Source: a virus. From it: a stretch of 64,000 nt of DNA. A model generated the notes under the pieces. The model was not told the DNA's origin and searched no databases. It was given only the letters and a program-made list of their open reading frames with translations. The stretch is from positions 45,431 through 109,430 of the IMG/VR virus record IMGVR_UViG_3300017973_000001. One strand, written 5' to 3'. Position numbers and translations under genes: made by a program. This document shows, piece after piece, positions 1-7,867 of the stretch. The stretch's first letter is position 1, and the number at the start of each line of letters is the position of its first letter.

Positions 1-94
1 CTTCCCCTCTTTTGAGTTCTTTTGGAGAAGGGTGTTTTGTCCATCCTACAATTTGGTGGCCTCTTTCTTGTTGTCTACGTTCTGCTCTATTCAT
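1..94 (-). CDS. Hypothetical protein, 5' part only
   Basis: Leftward gene that runs off the left edge. The ATG at 94-92 has an AAAGGAG ribosome site just upstream, and 31 codons are open to the edge. The visible N-terminus is basic and polar (starts MNRAERRQQERG). It is divergent from the gene at 198, so the 100 bp between them should hold back-to-back promoters. Too little is visible to name a family. Confidence 0.6.
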   Translation of the reverse strand, partial: MNRAERRQQERGHQIVGWTKHPSPKELKRGE

Positions 95-197
95 ATGTAT
101 ATCAATTCTCCTTTTCTTACTTCAATTACTTAATTATATCTCCCCCACTTCTTATAAATAAAGAGGTAGCACCTAACAATTAAGGGGGATTTTTTCC

Positions 198-608
198 ATG
201 ATGACTATTAAAACTGAAGAACAACAAGTTACTGAATTAATGCTTGAATCATTAATCGAGAAGTTTATCCATGTTCCAAAAAATATGCATGACAACCTTC
301 AAGAAAACGGTCAATCAGAAAAAGTAAATGTATGGTTTGCCGGCAAGGTGGCCGGTTTCGAAAAAGCAGTTATCCGTTATGACTATGAAACTGCTACTTA
401 TGTAGACGAGGCAAAAATCTATTACAACGTACTTCTAAGTGATGGTATGGCTTACGTACTAGGTGAAGAAGTTGTAATTAACTTAATCAGTGAAGATGAG
501 TTTGCTGACTTACTTGCTAGATTCCAAGCTGAAAATTCAATGACTGAGGCTGGCCAAGAGATCATTGAAGGTCAAAACAAGATTTTAATTCCCGGTGAGG
601 ATTTCTAA
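198..608 (+). CDS. Hypothetical protein, 136 aa
   Basis: Start ATG-ATG about 10 nt after AAGGGGG; the second ATG (201) is equally possible. Mixed alpha/beta acidic protein with no motif I recognise. The stop overlaps the next start (TAATG), so it is translationally coupled to the thymidylate kinase gene. The position suggests a role in the same early nucleotide/transcription operon, but function is unknown. Confidence 0.75.
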   Translation: MMTIKTEEQQVTELMLESLIEKFIHVPKNMHDNLQENGQSEKVNVWFAGKVAGFEKAVIRYDYETATYVDEAKIYYNVLLSDGMAYVLGEEVVINLISEDEFADLLARFQAENSMTEAGQEIIEGQNKILIPGEDF

Positions 609-1309
609 TGAAAGACTTTCACACGGAACTAGAAAAACACTTGTCAGCTAAGAGTGAAATGTTCCCGGAGGTTGGGGCTAAATCAAGTCCCCTCCCTCCT
701 ATTATCGCTTTTGAAGGTATAGACGCATGTGGTAAAGAGACTCAAACAAAAATGTTATCTGAAGCGTTACATAACTCCGGATACATGGTTTGGTCTGAGA
801 CATTCCCTCGTTATCATACCCCAATCGGTAAATTAATCCGTTCCTGGTTAACTGGGAAGGTTGCAATAAATGATGAAGCTTTACACATGCTCTATGAAGC
901 TGACCGTTACGACTTTAAATTCGAGCTTGAGTTCTTTGAAGATAACCATGACGTATGTGACTTAATCATCTTAGATCGTTTCACTTTATCGAATTTAGCT
1001 TTTGCTAAGGCTAAAGGAATTGACGAGTCCTGGTTACTCAAATTGCAGTCTGCAATTCCGAAACCGGACTTAACCATCATTTTAGATATACCAGTAGAGG
1101 AGTCATTCAGCCGTAGAACTACTAGAGATAAGCATGAGAAAGACACTGAACTACTAGGTAAAGTGAGAAATGAATACAAAGAGCTAGCTAAAAACTCTAG
1201 CAAACTAGGTCAACAAATTATCATCCTAGACGGTACTAAAAGTCCTCAAGCAATACACGAAAATATCATGACGTTCATACATAAAAACTCAATAATACCA
1301 ACGCTTTGA
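608..1309 (+). CDS. tmk: Thymidylate (dTMP) kinase
   Basis: Predicted to phosphorylate dTMP to dTDP with ATP in the cytoplasm, feeding phage DNA synthesis. A P-loop near residue 37 reads FEGIDACGKETQ; the family DR(Y/F) motif appears as ILDRFTLSNLAF near residue 120; an Arg-rich lid segment (SRRTTRDKHEK) follows near 162. At 233 aa it is slightly longer than typical bacterial TMP kinases (about 205-215) because of an N-terminal extension of about 28 residues. Odd point: the residue after the P-loop lysine is Glu where Ser/Thr is usual. Coupled to the gene before it. With thyX, tdk and the dUTPase it completes a dTTP supply set. Confidence 0.9.
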   Translation: MKDFHTELEKHLSAKSEMFPEVGAKSSPLPPIIAFEGIDACGKETQTKMLSEALHNSGYMVWSETFPRYHTPIGKLIRSWLTGKVAINDEALHMLYEADRYDFKFELEFFEDNHDVCDLIILDRFTLSNLAFAKAKGIDESWLLKLQSAIPKPDLTIILDIPVEESFSRRTTRDKHEKDTELLGKVRNEYKELAKNSSKLGQQIIILDGTKSPQAIHENIMTFIHKNSIIPTL

Positions 1310-1351
1310 CCCCATCTGTCTATCCTAAATGTGAAAAGGAGGTTGAAAATT

Positions 1352-1660
1352 ATGAAAGTTTTTAAAGATGACATAATCCGTGAGTATTCACAACGTCAAG
1401 GCATTAATGGTTCTGAAGCTAAAAGACGTTTCGACGACATAATCGACATTATTACTGAAAATCTTATTGCCGGTAATGACATAAAAATACCTAACTTCTT
1501 TAACTTCTTTGTAAAAGAATTGAAAGCTAAGCCAGGTATTAATCCGATCACAAAGGACCCAATCATTATCCAGGCAACTAAGACGATCCAGGTCAAAATG
1601 ACAAAGCCATTAAAGGATCAGTTAAAGGCTAACAATCTACCAAAATACTTATACGAATAA
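1352..1660 (+). CDS. HU/IHF-family DNA-binding protein
   Basis: 102 aa from the ATG at 1352, placed 9 nt after AAGGAGG; an upstream in-frame GTG at 1331 is rejected because that SD lies inside it. Sequence features of the HU fold: N-terminal helices (RRFDDIIDIITENL), then a beta-arm with PGINPITKDP where HU has RNPxTGE, then an amphipathic C-terminal helix. HU-like proteins bend and compact DNA. This matters here because the same genome carries a long run of phased T-tracts at 40206-40560. Sits between tmk and the sigma factor in one operon. Confidence 0.85.
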   Translation: MKVFKDDIIREYSQRQGINGSEAKRRFDDIIDIITENLIAGNDIKIPNFFNFFVKELKAKPGINPITKDPIIIQATKTIQVKMTKPLKDQLKANNLPKYLYE

Positions 1661-1684
1661 ACTATCAAAGGAGGGCTCAACATC

Positions 1685-2476
1685 TTGTTACCACATCACA
1701 TTCAACAAAATCTACAACAAAATAAACTATACTACTCAATGGATGAAGTTGAGAACATAATCAGAGCTAAAACTGACGCTGATTATTTGGGTGATGTAGT
1801 CATTGCAAACGAAAGTTTAATATGGCATGCAGTATACAAGTATGTTGGTAGCCCTAAATACATAACCCGAAATGGTGGCCTTGAAAAAGACGACATTCTT
1901 CAGTTAGGTCGCTTAGGTTTTATAAAAGCCGTTTATGCATTTGATATTAACCGTGGTGTCAAATTTAGTAGTTTCTCAGTGACGGCCATATTTAGAGAAG
2001 TACGTTGTTTTTTACGTGATAGCTCTAGTATTATTCGTCCTACACGTACTGCTAATAGCTTAATAAATAGATTGCGTTCACTAGAATTGAAGTTAGGCTA
2101 CCTACCCCATACATCTGAATTATCAGTGTTATTGGATGAGGATGAATCTAAGATTATTAAAGCATTATTAGTAGGTCAAAATATCAAATATTTGGACGAG
2201 CCAGTAAAAAGTAAGATTGAATTTTTGGAGATACCAATATCAATGACTGATAACTTATTGTCAGACATTGATGAAGATACCATTCTTGATGAAGTGTATC
2301 TAAACAACATCACCGAAAAATTGGCTCAGAAATTGACTGACGTTGAAATGGAAGTCTTTAAAAATAGACTATCCGGGTTGAATCAGACTCAAACTGCTAA
2401 AAAGCAAAACATATCTCAAATGCGAGTTTCTAGGATCACTAGAAAAATAGCTAAGTTAATTCGAGAAGAAATGTAA
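1685..2476 (+). CDS. Sigma-70 family RNA polymerase sigma factor
   Basis: 263 aa from a TTG start 9 nt after AAGGAGGG. Region 2 is clear at about residues 75-115 (DILQLGRLGFIKAVYAFD, then FSSFSVTAIFREVRCFLRD); region 3 follows, and a region 4 helix-turn-helix is at the C-terminus (LNQTQTAKKQNISQMRVSRI). Size and layout resemble sporulation/stress sigma factors (SigF/SigG/SigB type). It presumably redirects host RNA polymerase to phage middle or late promoters; its recognition sequence is not established. A short start at residue 19 (MDEVEN) is possible but has no SD. Confidence 0.88.
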   Translation: MLPHHIQQNLQQNKLYYSMDEVENIIRAKTDADYLGDVVIANESLIWHAVYKYVGSPKYITRNGGLEKDDILQLGRLGFIKAVYAFDINRGVKFSSFSVTAIFREVRCFLRDSSSIIRPTRTANSLINRLRSLELKLGYLPHTSELSVLLDEDESKIIKALLVGQNIKYLDEPVKSKIEFLEIPISMTDNLLSDIDEDTILDEVYLNNITEKLAQKLTDVEMEVFKNRLSGLNQTQTAKKQNISQMRVSRITRKIAKLIREEM

Positions 2477-2499
2477 GCTAGGAATATACCTAGCTTTTT
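2477..2499 (+). terminator. Terminator after the sigma operon
   Basis: Begins directly after the sigma factor stop: GCTAGG, 6-nt loop, CCTAGC, then TTTTT. Ends the tmk-HU-sigma transcript and faces the convergent small gene. Confidence 0.8.
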
Positions 2500-2610
2500 C
2501 TATTCGCAATCCTCACATGTTCTTGGGTGGCCTGGGGCTTTCTCATCAATAAACACCCCACAAAATTGACATAAATATCCTTCAATGACTAATTCAGCTA
2601 CTTCGCCCAT
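2500..2610 (-). CDS. Zinc-ribbon microprotein, 36 aa
   Basis: ATG at 2610 with AAAAGGGGAG upstream on the minus strand. Contains two Cys pairs, CQFC and CEDC, spaced as a minimal zinc ribbon, with a Pro/Gly-rich turn between. Such tiny proteins are common in Bacillus phages; the role is unknown. It lies directly downstream of the replication-initiator-like gene and is probably co-transcribed with it. Confidence 0.7.
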   Translation of the reverse strand: MGEVAELVIEGYLCQFCGVFIDEKAPGHPRTCEDCE

Positions 2611-2639
2611 TATTACTCCCCTTTTCTTGTTGTATTATT

Positions 2640-4082
2640 CTAGAAGACCTCGGAAGTATCTCCGAATGACATAGCAACCCTTACAAACTCAGTCACATTG
2701 TCAAACTTAGTCCTTATAGACCTTAGTGAATTTGCTAGGAAATCTGCTATTATCCCATTCAAATCATGTGGGTATAGATTTATCCCCTTTTTAACCAATG
2801 TTTTCACAGTTGAATAAGCCTCATCTTTTGTAAAGCTTAAGTCTTTCACTAACCGATTGCAAATATCCCCCGGATATTCCTTAACTACTTCTACTGCTTC
2901 AGCATTAGGTTTATTCTCAAGCCAATTATGGAACGGTATCTTGCCAGTGTATGGAGTCTCCACTTTAGGTTCCAATTCATCTTTTGCTATTTGGTTGGTT
3001 TTTTGATTACCAATTTCATTGTCTATGAACCTAGCAAAACAACTTCCAGGAGACGAAACTGCATTTTTATATTTATACTTCTTGTAGTCAATTAAAGTTT
3101 GTTGGACTACTAAGTTAGAAATCTCAGTATGCCTGTACACCTTATATAGCTTATTAAGTGCTTGTAGTATCTGCCCTTCTGTAAACCCATTGTTAGACAT
3201 TACTTGATAAATATTTTGATAACTTAAATTAGTTTGTAACACATTTAATATTTCTTCGTCATCATGCTTTTTCTTTGGTTCTATTTCTTGATTATATTCA
3301 TATTCTGTTATAGGAGCCTTATCATGATGATTATTATATAGTGTATTACCATTATAAGTATGGAAAGTAAGTATGCTTATTAATAGGGATTCAATTCGTT
3401 GAACCTGGTCGCTTAACTCATTTGAACCCCCTATTTCTACTGAAGTGTTGGTATCACTAGGTTTTTCGGGAGGAGCTTCAGATTGAACTTCTTTTTGAAC
3501 CCCTGGAATTTTGAACCCTTCAGCTTCAGCTAGGTCCTCTATAGTTATTCCGTTTTTACGCATAAGCTCACGGATTTTATCTATTGGGCTAACTGCGTTT
3601 TTTAAGCGAGTAATTAGACTCTTTTTAGCCCCTTCAATACCGGATTTACGGTGTTTAACGTTAAGCTCCTTATGGTTGCGTACTTTAACAAGAGGTTTAT
3701 TACGTAACTCATAATCCCCTAATGGATAGTTCTGAATTATAACGACTGTTTTAGGAGTTCCAGTTGTATGTTCATTGGATTTTACAAAGTCTACTAACCC
3801 GTAGTCATACATTATGTTTAAATATTTACGCATTGTGTTAGAGGCTATACCACGGATTCTAGCCAACCCTTTAATTCCGTATGTAATTCTTCCAACGTTA
3901 CTCTCTTTAGTACGAGTAGCCATTGTATGTAGTTTACATAGTTCTAAGTAGACCTTGTCCCCTAATACGCCAATCCATTGGTCAATGCATGTATATGAAT
4001 TAAACGGTATATATAATTCATTACGTTTACGTTTTTTCTGTACATCAATATCTATAATATTTTCTGCATGCGAAAAAGACAT
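2640..4082 (-). CDS. Winged-helix replication-initiator-like protein
   Basis: 480 aa. Residues about 25-125 form a winged helix-turn-helix typical of plasmid/phage initiators (ITYGIKGLARIRGIASNTMR, then GLVDFVKS wing). A Pro/Ser-rich acidic linker follows near 200-220, then a second helical domain rich in Lys/Tyr. The long leader, the small RNA transcribed across it and the ParMR genes next door support a role in initiating or controlling replication. A primosomal (DnaD/DnaB-like) or repressor function cannot be excluded because the C-terminal half is not a family I can name. Confidence 0.6.
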   Translation of the reverse strand: MSFSHAENIIDIDVQKKRKRNELYIPFNSYTCIDQWIGVLGDKVYLELCKLHTMATRTKESNVGRITYGIKGLARIRGIASNTMRKYLNIMYDYGLVDFVKSNEHTTGTPKTVVIIQNYPLGDYELRNKPLVKVRNHKELNVKHRKSGIEGAKKSLITRLKNAVSPIDKIRELMRKNGITIEDLAEAEGFKIPGVQKEVQSEAPPEKPSDTNTSVEIGGSNELSDQVQRIESLLISILTFHTYNGNTLYNNHHDKAPITEYEYNQEIEPKKKHDDEEILNVLQTNLSYQNIYQVMSNNGFTEGQILQALNKLYKVYRHTEISNLVVQQTLIDYKKYKYKNAVSSPGSCFARFIDNEIGNQKTNQIAKDELEPKVETPYTGKIPFHNWLENKPNAEAVEVVKEYPGDICNRLVKDLSFTKDEAYSTVKTLVKKGINLYPHDLNGIIADFLANSLRSIRTKFDNVTEFVRVAMSFGDTSEVF

Positions 4083-4241
4083 TATTATGCGATCCTCCTA
4101 CAGAGTGGTCCCCAAAGAAAACCTCACACACACAACAACGTCTCTCTTTATCTATCTCTATATCTGTCTATTTACCCATAGATTTATTAAAATTTATATT
4201 ATATTCTATTAAAATATGTAATATTTTTTTAATAAAAAATG

Positions 4242-4282
4242 TACGGTAAAACCTTGCATACCCCTAATTTTATATGTATAAT
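4242..4282 (+). promoter_or_regulatory. Sigma-A-type promoter with abutting palindromic operator
   Basis: TTGCAT (4254-4259), exactly 17 nt, TATAAT (4277-4282): close to consensus. The operator-like 15-mer TACGGT-AAA-ACCTTG (4242-4256) overlaps the -35 box. It drives a short transcript ending at the terminator at 4331-4369. The same palindrome family recurs at 4465, 33334, 36416 and 39414. Confidence 0.7.
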
Positions 4283-4288
4283 GGGGTT

Positions 4289-4369
4289 ATCAATATTGTT
4301 TAAGCGTTTTTATACGCTTTGTTGTTGTGTGAGTGGTGAACTTTGGACGGTTGAACCACTCTTTTTTTT
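4289..4369 (+). ncRNA. Small RNA antisense to the replication-gene leader
   Basis: About 80 nt between the promoter at 4254-4282 and a strong terminator. Two hairpins: AAGCGT/ACGCTT with a 6-nt loop (about 4311-4328), and terminator stem GAGTGGT (4331-4337)/ACCACTC (4355-4361) followed by eight T. There is no open frame. The leftward initiator gene has a putative extended -10 at 4384-4392, so its leader would include the full complement of this RNA. That geometry matches counter-transcribed RNAs that set plasmid copy number; this is inference from layout. Confidence 0.6.
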
Positions 4370-4383
4370 ATTTGATTAAGCAC

Positions 4384-4392
4384 ATAATACCA
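4384..4392 (-). promoter_or_regulatory. Extended -10 element for the initiator gene
   Basis: On the minus strand TGG-TATTAT fits TGn plus -10; the -35 region is poor. Predicted start near 4377, giving a leader of about 295 nt to the ATG at 4082 that overlaps the whole small RNA. Confidence 0.4.
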
Positions 4393-4454
4393 TTGTCTAA
4401 AACGTTTGCATAGTCCCTATTTTAAATTTCCATAAAATATAAATATTTAGAACA

Positions 4455-4483
4455 TTGTAAAATATACGGTAACACCATATAAA
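4455..4483 (+). promoter_or_regulatory. Promoter-like sequence with operator in its spacer
   Basis: TTGTAA, 17 nt, TATAAA on the plus strand. The 15-bp palindrome TACGGT-AAC-ACCATA (4465-4479) sits between the boxes. Any transcript would meet the terminator at 4486-4513 within about 30 nt, so its product would be a tiny hairpin RNA, or the site may act only as an operator. Confidence 0.4.
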
Positions 4484-4485
4484 TA

Positions 4486-4513
4486 AAGAGCTCCTAATGT
4501 GGGAGCTCTTTTT
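4486..4513. terminator. Bidirectional terminator
   Basis: GAGCTCC, 6-nt loop, GGGAGCTC, then TTTTT on the plus side and TTTATTT on the minus side. It ends the leftward gene at 4529-4813. Confidence 0.75.
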
Positions 4514-4528
4514 GTTTGTCGAAATGTT

Positions 4529-4813
4529 TTAGTATTTTATTCCGGTATACTGTCTAAAATTTTTACCTCCGTCTTTCATGTAAGTCTTTAATTTATTCAT
4601 AAATTGTTCGTCCTGTAATGCAAGTTCGACAATAAATGCCTGGGCACTTCCTAAACTTCGATTACGTTTACAACGTTCATTAAAACGGGGGTGGCGAAAA
4701 TCAATGTTTTTACATACTTCCTCTAATGTAAAGAAATTCATACCAGTATAAGTACTAGTGACCCGTTCATATATTTCATGATTACCTTCATAAGTATGTT
4801 TCTTTTTAGCCAT
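4529..4813 (-). CDS. Hypothetical basic protein, 94 aa
   Basis: ATG at 4813 preceded by AAGGGGGG. Lys/Arg/Tyr-rich, begins MAKKKHTYEG, no recognised domain. Its SD lies in the 3' arm of the thyX terminator hairpin, so readthrough and translation may be linked. Small size and charge would suit a nucleic-acid or host-protein binder, but that is a guess. Confidence 0.65.
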   Translation of the reverse strand: MAKKKHTYEGNHEIYERVTSTYTGMNFFTLEEVCKNIDFRHPRFNERCKRNRSLGSAQAFIVELALQDEQFMNKLKTYMKDGGKNFRQYTGIKY

Positions 4814-4818
4814 AGTAA

Positions 4819-4860
4819 AAAGCCCCCCTTCTCTTTGTAAGAGTATATGAGGGCTTTTCC
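4819..4860 (-). terminator. Terminator after thyX, overlapping an SD
   Basis: Minus strand AAAAGCCC (4860-4853) pairs with GGGCTTTT (4827-4820), followed by T. The loop is about 25 nt. The 3' arm contains the GGGG run that serves as ribosome site for the gene at 4813. Confidence 0.55.
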
Positions 4861-4888
4861 AATTTTAGAACACAGAGCACACTAAAAG

Positions 4889-5599
4889 TTAGATTTCATC
4901 AAAGAATTTTGTAGTCCACGGTGAAGCTTCTTCAACTTCCTTACGGATCAACTCAGCTAACTCCTGGATTTCATCTTGTGCATGCGTACCTTTACGTCTC
5001 TTAGAATAAAAATCTAGTATTCCACGTAAGTTACCAGTCATTACAAAATTACATGAAGCTGACAACGGTAAAGCCATACGTGCTTTTTCTGCTGATACAC
5101 CTAACTCGCGTAATTTATCATAAGCAACCTGGGACTGATCCATTGCGTCTAGGAAAGTTTCTAATGCCTCCCCTTCTAGACCGTCCGGAACAACAAATGA
5201 CATTCCTTGAGATTTATCTTCGCTACCAAACTTTACATATCGCATACTTTGAACACTAAATGAGTACATACGGTGGCGAGTAATCTGTCCAAGAAGAACT
5301 CTCGATACCCCTTCGACTGCAAATGTGTAGTTGTCATGTTCTAATGTACTAGTATGGCCACTACGTACAATGTGACGAATTAAACGGTCAGATTCAGTTC
5401 CACCTTCCCCGTCTTTTGCTATTTCGCCAAAATATTTTCCCCCTTCAACCTCTACGATCTCAGTTGGTTTCAAGTGAGAATAACATGTACGAATTGCAGT
5501 TAGTGATAAGATTTCGCTATCTTTCACATTTCTATACTTAGCTAATTTTTTCCTAAATTTGTCGGATAATTGTGTATGTGCTAGTAACGTGATTTCCAT
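4889..5599 (-). CDS. thyX: Flavin-dependent thymidylate synthase ThyX
   Basis: Makes dTMP from dUMP using methylene-tetrahydrofolate, FAD and NADPH. The ThyX signature appears near residues 109-120 (RHRMYSFSVQS), with the upstream HIVRSGHTSTLEH segment and a C-terminal LRGILDFYSKR stretch that lies at the active site in this family. At 236 aa it is a normal length. An SD-like GAAAAGGGGAAA precedes the ATG. Neighbours are small genes; together with tmk, tdk and dUTPase it forms the thymidylate pathway of this phage. Confidence 0.93.
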   Translation of the reverse strand: MEITLLAHTQLSDKFRKKLAKYRNVKDSEILSLTAIRTCYSHLKPTEIVEVEGGKYFGEIAKDGEGGTESDRLIRHIVRSGHTSTLEHDNYTFAVEGVSRVLLGQITRHRMYSFSVQSMRYVKFGSEDKSQGMSFVVPDGLEGEALETFLDAMDQSQVAYDKLRELGVSAEKARMALPLSASCNFVMTGNLRGILDFYSKRRKGTHAQDEIQELAELIRKEVEEASPWTTKFFDEI

Positions 5600-5660
5600 A
5601 ATTCAGCAATTTCCCCTTTTCGTTCGACTATGTAGGTTAGACCTCACATAGTTCTTATAC

Positions 5661-5686
5661 GAAAAAGAGAGACGTTAATTAACGTC
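5661..5686 (-). terminator. Terminator overlapping a stop codon
   Basis: Perfect palindrome GACGTTAATTAACGTC (5671-5686), then TCTCTTTTTC on the minus strand. The TAA of the gene at 5679-5870 lies inside the stem. Confidence 0.7.
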
Positions 5687-5870
5687 CCCTTTTCTTCATT
5701 CTCTTGCTGAGAGTTTTCATTACTATCACACACTCATCTGAACAGATGTAAGTAGCAAAATCATTATGAATTTGGTAAGTGTGTTTACCACAAACACCAC
5801 ATTCCCCGGCTTGCTCTACATTGTAAGTCAATACTTCTGACTTGTTTTTTAATATAGCTTTATTCTCCAT
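5679..5870 (-). CDS. Zinc-finger protein, 63 aa
   Basis: Treble-clef-like cysteine pattern: CGVC, 17 residues, then CSDEC, followed by a basic tail (KRMKKRGR). Likely a small zinc-binding regulator or adaptor; no specific family named. A candidate minus-strand promoter (TTGCCA, 16 nt, TACATA) lies about 130 bp upstream. Confidence 0.7.
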   Translation of the reverse strand: MENKAILKNKSEVLTYNVEQAGECGVCGKHTYQIHNDFATYICSDECVIVMKTLSKRMKKRGR

Positions 5871-6151
5871 AATGTACTGACCCCCTAGAATAAGTTAAGC
5901 CCCATTAAGGGGCCCCGGAAGAAAATAAAATCCACACATTAACTTATACTACTTAGTCAGCCTGGAAGTTAATTTTTATCATAAAATAAATTATTTTACG
6001 TTTTCTATGTATAAAATATTATTCGTTTGGCAATACTAATAATACTGAAGAATGGTAACAAGTAAACTTTCTGAAGTGATCTGAGTTTGCTAATTGTTAT
6101 TGGGTTATTATTTTGTTACCCTATTCCCTACCTAAAAATTTTTCTATCACT

Positions 6152-6236
6152 CCGTCCCCTCCTTAGACCTAAACTGCGTTATTGTGTGCAGAGCACATTA
6201 ATGCATGGTCGAGAGGAGGAGGCTTTTTTATTTTTA
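6152..6236 (+). ncRNA. Structured small RNA candidate with U-tail
   Basis: Within a 440-bp gene-free gap. A nested stem can be drawn: CCTCCT/AGGAGG and GACC/GGTC (6158-6169 with 6207-6219), then TGCGTTA/TAATGCA (6175-6181 with 6199-6205, one G-U), then TGTGC-AGA-GCACA (6185-6197). A TTTTTTATTTTT tail follows from 6224. The tail makes plus the transcribed strand. I cannot point to a convincing promoter; the rest of the gap (5871-6150) is AT-rich with one GCCCC/GGGGC hairpin near 5906. Confidence 0.45.
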
Positions 6237-6265
6237 TTCTATTAATATAGTAACCTATAAGTATA

Positions 6266-6302
6266 CAAAAACCCCTTAAAGGAACATTCCTCTAAGGGGT
6301 TT
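6266..6302 (-). terminator. Terminator of the parMR operon
   Basis: AAACCCCTTA (minus) pairs with TAAGGGGTTT around a 14-nt loop, followed by TTTTT. Confidence 0.8.
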
Positions 6303-6314
6303 ACTATTTTAATA

Positions 6315-6701
6315 TTAAGATAGACGGCCACTTATCATTTCGTCAGAAAATCTTTTTTCTAGCTCCTCATTTTTACCAGTCTCTTTTTTAGGTATTTGAG
6401 GCTTAACTGGTTTTTGTGTCGGTGGCTTAATAGGTTTAGTCTTAGGTTGCTCCACTTCCTCCATAATTTCTATATCAGTATTGTTACTTAATATATTTTG
6501 GATAAAGTCATTATGATTATTCTTAATCTCAAAACCACGGTATTTTAACCCGTCATAGAGAAGATCACGGACAAACTCACTCAACTCACCTTTAGGTAGG
6601 TTATCAAGAATTGACACTAGCTCTTTATCTCGTACACTTCTAAGTGAGAAAGAAAAGATTGGACTTCTTTTCCCACCGTCAGCAGTTTTTTGGTTAGCCA
6701 T
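6315..6701 (-). CDS. ParR-like centromere-binding adaptor
   Basis: 128 aa, immediately downstream of the ParM-like gene. The N-terminus is basic and fits a ribbon-helix-helix fold (SPIFSFSLRSVRDKELVSIL, then LSEFVRDLLYDGLKYRG). The C-terminus is a Pro/Lys-rich linker ending in a short charged helix, the usual place for the filament-binding tail. By analogy with R1 ParR it would bind the iterons at 7868-8012 and connect DNA to the actin-like filament. Confidence 0.75.
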   Translation of the reverse strand: MANQKTADGGKRSPIFSFSLRSVRDKELVSILDNLPKGELSEFVRDLLYDGLKYRGFEIKNNHNDFIQNILSNNTDIEIMEEVEQPKTKPIKPPTQKPVKPQIPKKETGKNEELEKRFSDEMISGRLS

Positions 6702-6715
6702 GATAACCCTCCTAT

Positions 6716-7774
6716 TTATGATTTTTTACGTGATTTTCCGTAAGTTTCTCTTGCAGAACGGTTAGCTAATTTATGGTACCCACGAACACATGAGAATCTA
6801 CCTTCATTAACGATTTCAGCTCTAGGGAAGTTTGCTTTTAATATTGGAGTTATGTACTTACGTAGTACGTCACAACCTCCCCCAGTAAGAATAATAGTGT
6901 CGATTTCACTCTTAATATGGATTAACTTTTTGTCGAGTTCACCTACTAAACTTTGAGCATGAATTTGATAATTCTCCTCAACAATTTTTCTAATATCAGT
7001 ATCATTTGAGATAAATCCGGATTGAACGTATTGTGGGATACGTGCAATATTTATGCTTTTACCATAATTAATTTCAATGTCGCTTTGAATACCGAGCCAC
7101 GCTTCATACATACCTTCGTTAAGCGTTGTATTAATTTCCGGGATTGGTGTAAATCCTCTTGAAGCAGTTAAATTCCATGTACGAGCGCCTAAATCAAATA
7201 CTATAGTAATTTTTGATAATTCTACACTGTCGGTAACAGAGCCATCATCTTGCAGTAGATAATTAGCAGTAGTACCAAAAGCCTGGTCCGTTATGAATGT
7301 CTTTTTAATATTTATAGCTTTTTGAATAATTGTCCCGTCAGCTAAAGTTACTTTCATTTCATGTGGTTTCTCAGTAAGTTTTTTTAATAATGCTATACGT
7401 TCCGGTACATATTGTTTAACTGGTAAGCCCATTACTAGTACATCTATGTCATCTTGATCCGGACCATTTTCTGTTAATAGCGTTAGCATTGTTTTAAACA
7501 GTGGGTCAAAATCATTTGCAAAATTATGTTTATTTTCTACGCCTTGCCACTTAGCTTTAGGGTTAAGATTTTGTGCTCCATACCCTACTAGCTTTCTAAT
7601 ATCATCACCGTATTCTACAGTTATATGGCTATGAGGCTCACTATAATCTCCGTCAATACCATTGTCTGGTTTTGGTACGAATTTGTGTACAAAATTAGGT
7701 AAAAATATCTCTAAATCGCCCTTTTTTCCTTTGAAATCTCCAAAGCCATCATCAATCCCAAGCACATTATACAT
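6716..7774 (-). CDS. parM: ParM/Alp-type actin-like partition ATPase
   Basis: 352 aa. Actin-fold motifs: phosphate-1 loop GIDDGFGDFK near residue 6, phosphate-2 loop VFDLGARTWNL near 190, adenosine loop ILTGGGCDVLRK near 300. Polymerises to push replicons apart in plasmid segregation. It is followed by a ParR-like gene and preceded by an iteron region, the standard parMRC order. The presence in a phage argues for stable extrachromosomal maintenance. SD CCGGAGGGA precedes the ATG. Confidence 0.88.
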   Translation of the reverse strand: MYNVLGIDDGFGDFKGKKGDLEIFLPNFVHKFVPKPDNGIDGDYSEPHSHITVEYGDDIRKLVGYGAQNLNPKAKWQGVENKHNFANDFDPLFKTMLTLLTENGPDQDDIDVLVMGLPVKQYVPERIALLKKLTEKPHEMKVTLADGTIIQKAINIKKTFITDQAFGTTANYLLQDDGSVTDSVELSKITIVFDLGARTWNLTASRGFTPIPEINTTLNEGMYEAWLGIQSDIEINYGKSINIARIPQYVQSGFISNDTDIRKIVEENYQIHAQSLVGELDKKLIHIKSEIDTIILTGGGCDVLRKYITPILKANFPRAEIVNEGRFSCVRGYHKLANRSARETYGKSRKKS

Positions 7775-7819
7775 ATTAAATCCCTCCGGTTTTTAAAATA
7801 CTAAACTACTTACAGTTAA

Positions 7820-7848
7820 ATATTACCATCTGTAAAACTAGTAATCAA
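7820..7848 (-). promoter_or_regulatory. Promoter of parMR
   Basis: On the minus strand TTGATT (7848-7843), 17 nt, TAATAT (7825-7820), with a TGG extended -10. It lies between the iterons and parM, so ParR bound to the iterons could repress it. Confidence 0.6.
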
Positions 7849-7867
7849 GCTTTTTTATTGGTTAAAC

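Noticed and set aside
1331-1351. GTG start for the HU-like gene
   Set aside because: The AAGGAGG that serves the ATG at 1352 lies inside this extension.
3955-4212. 85-codon rightward frame over the initiator leader
   Set aside because: Shadow of the initiator gene and its leader; no SD.
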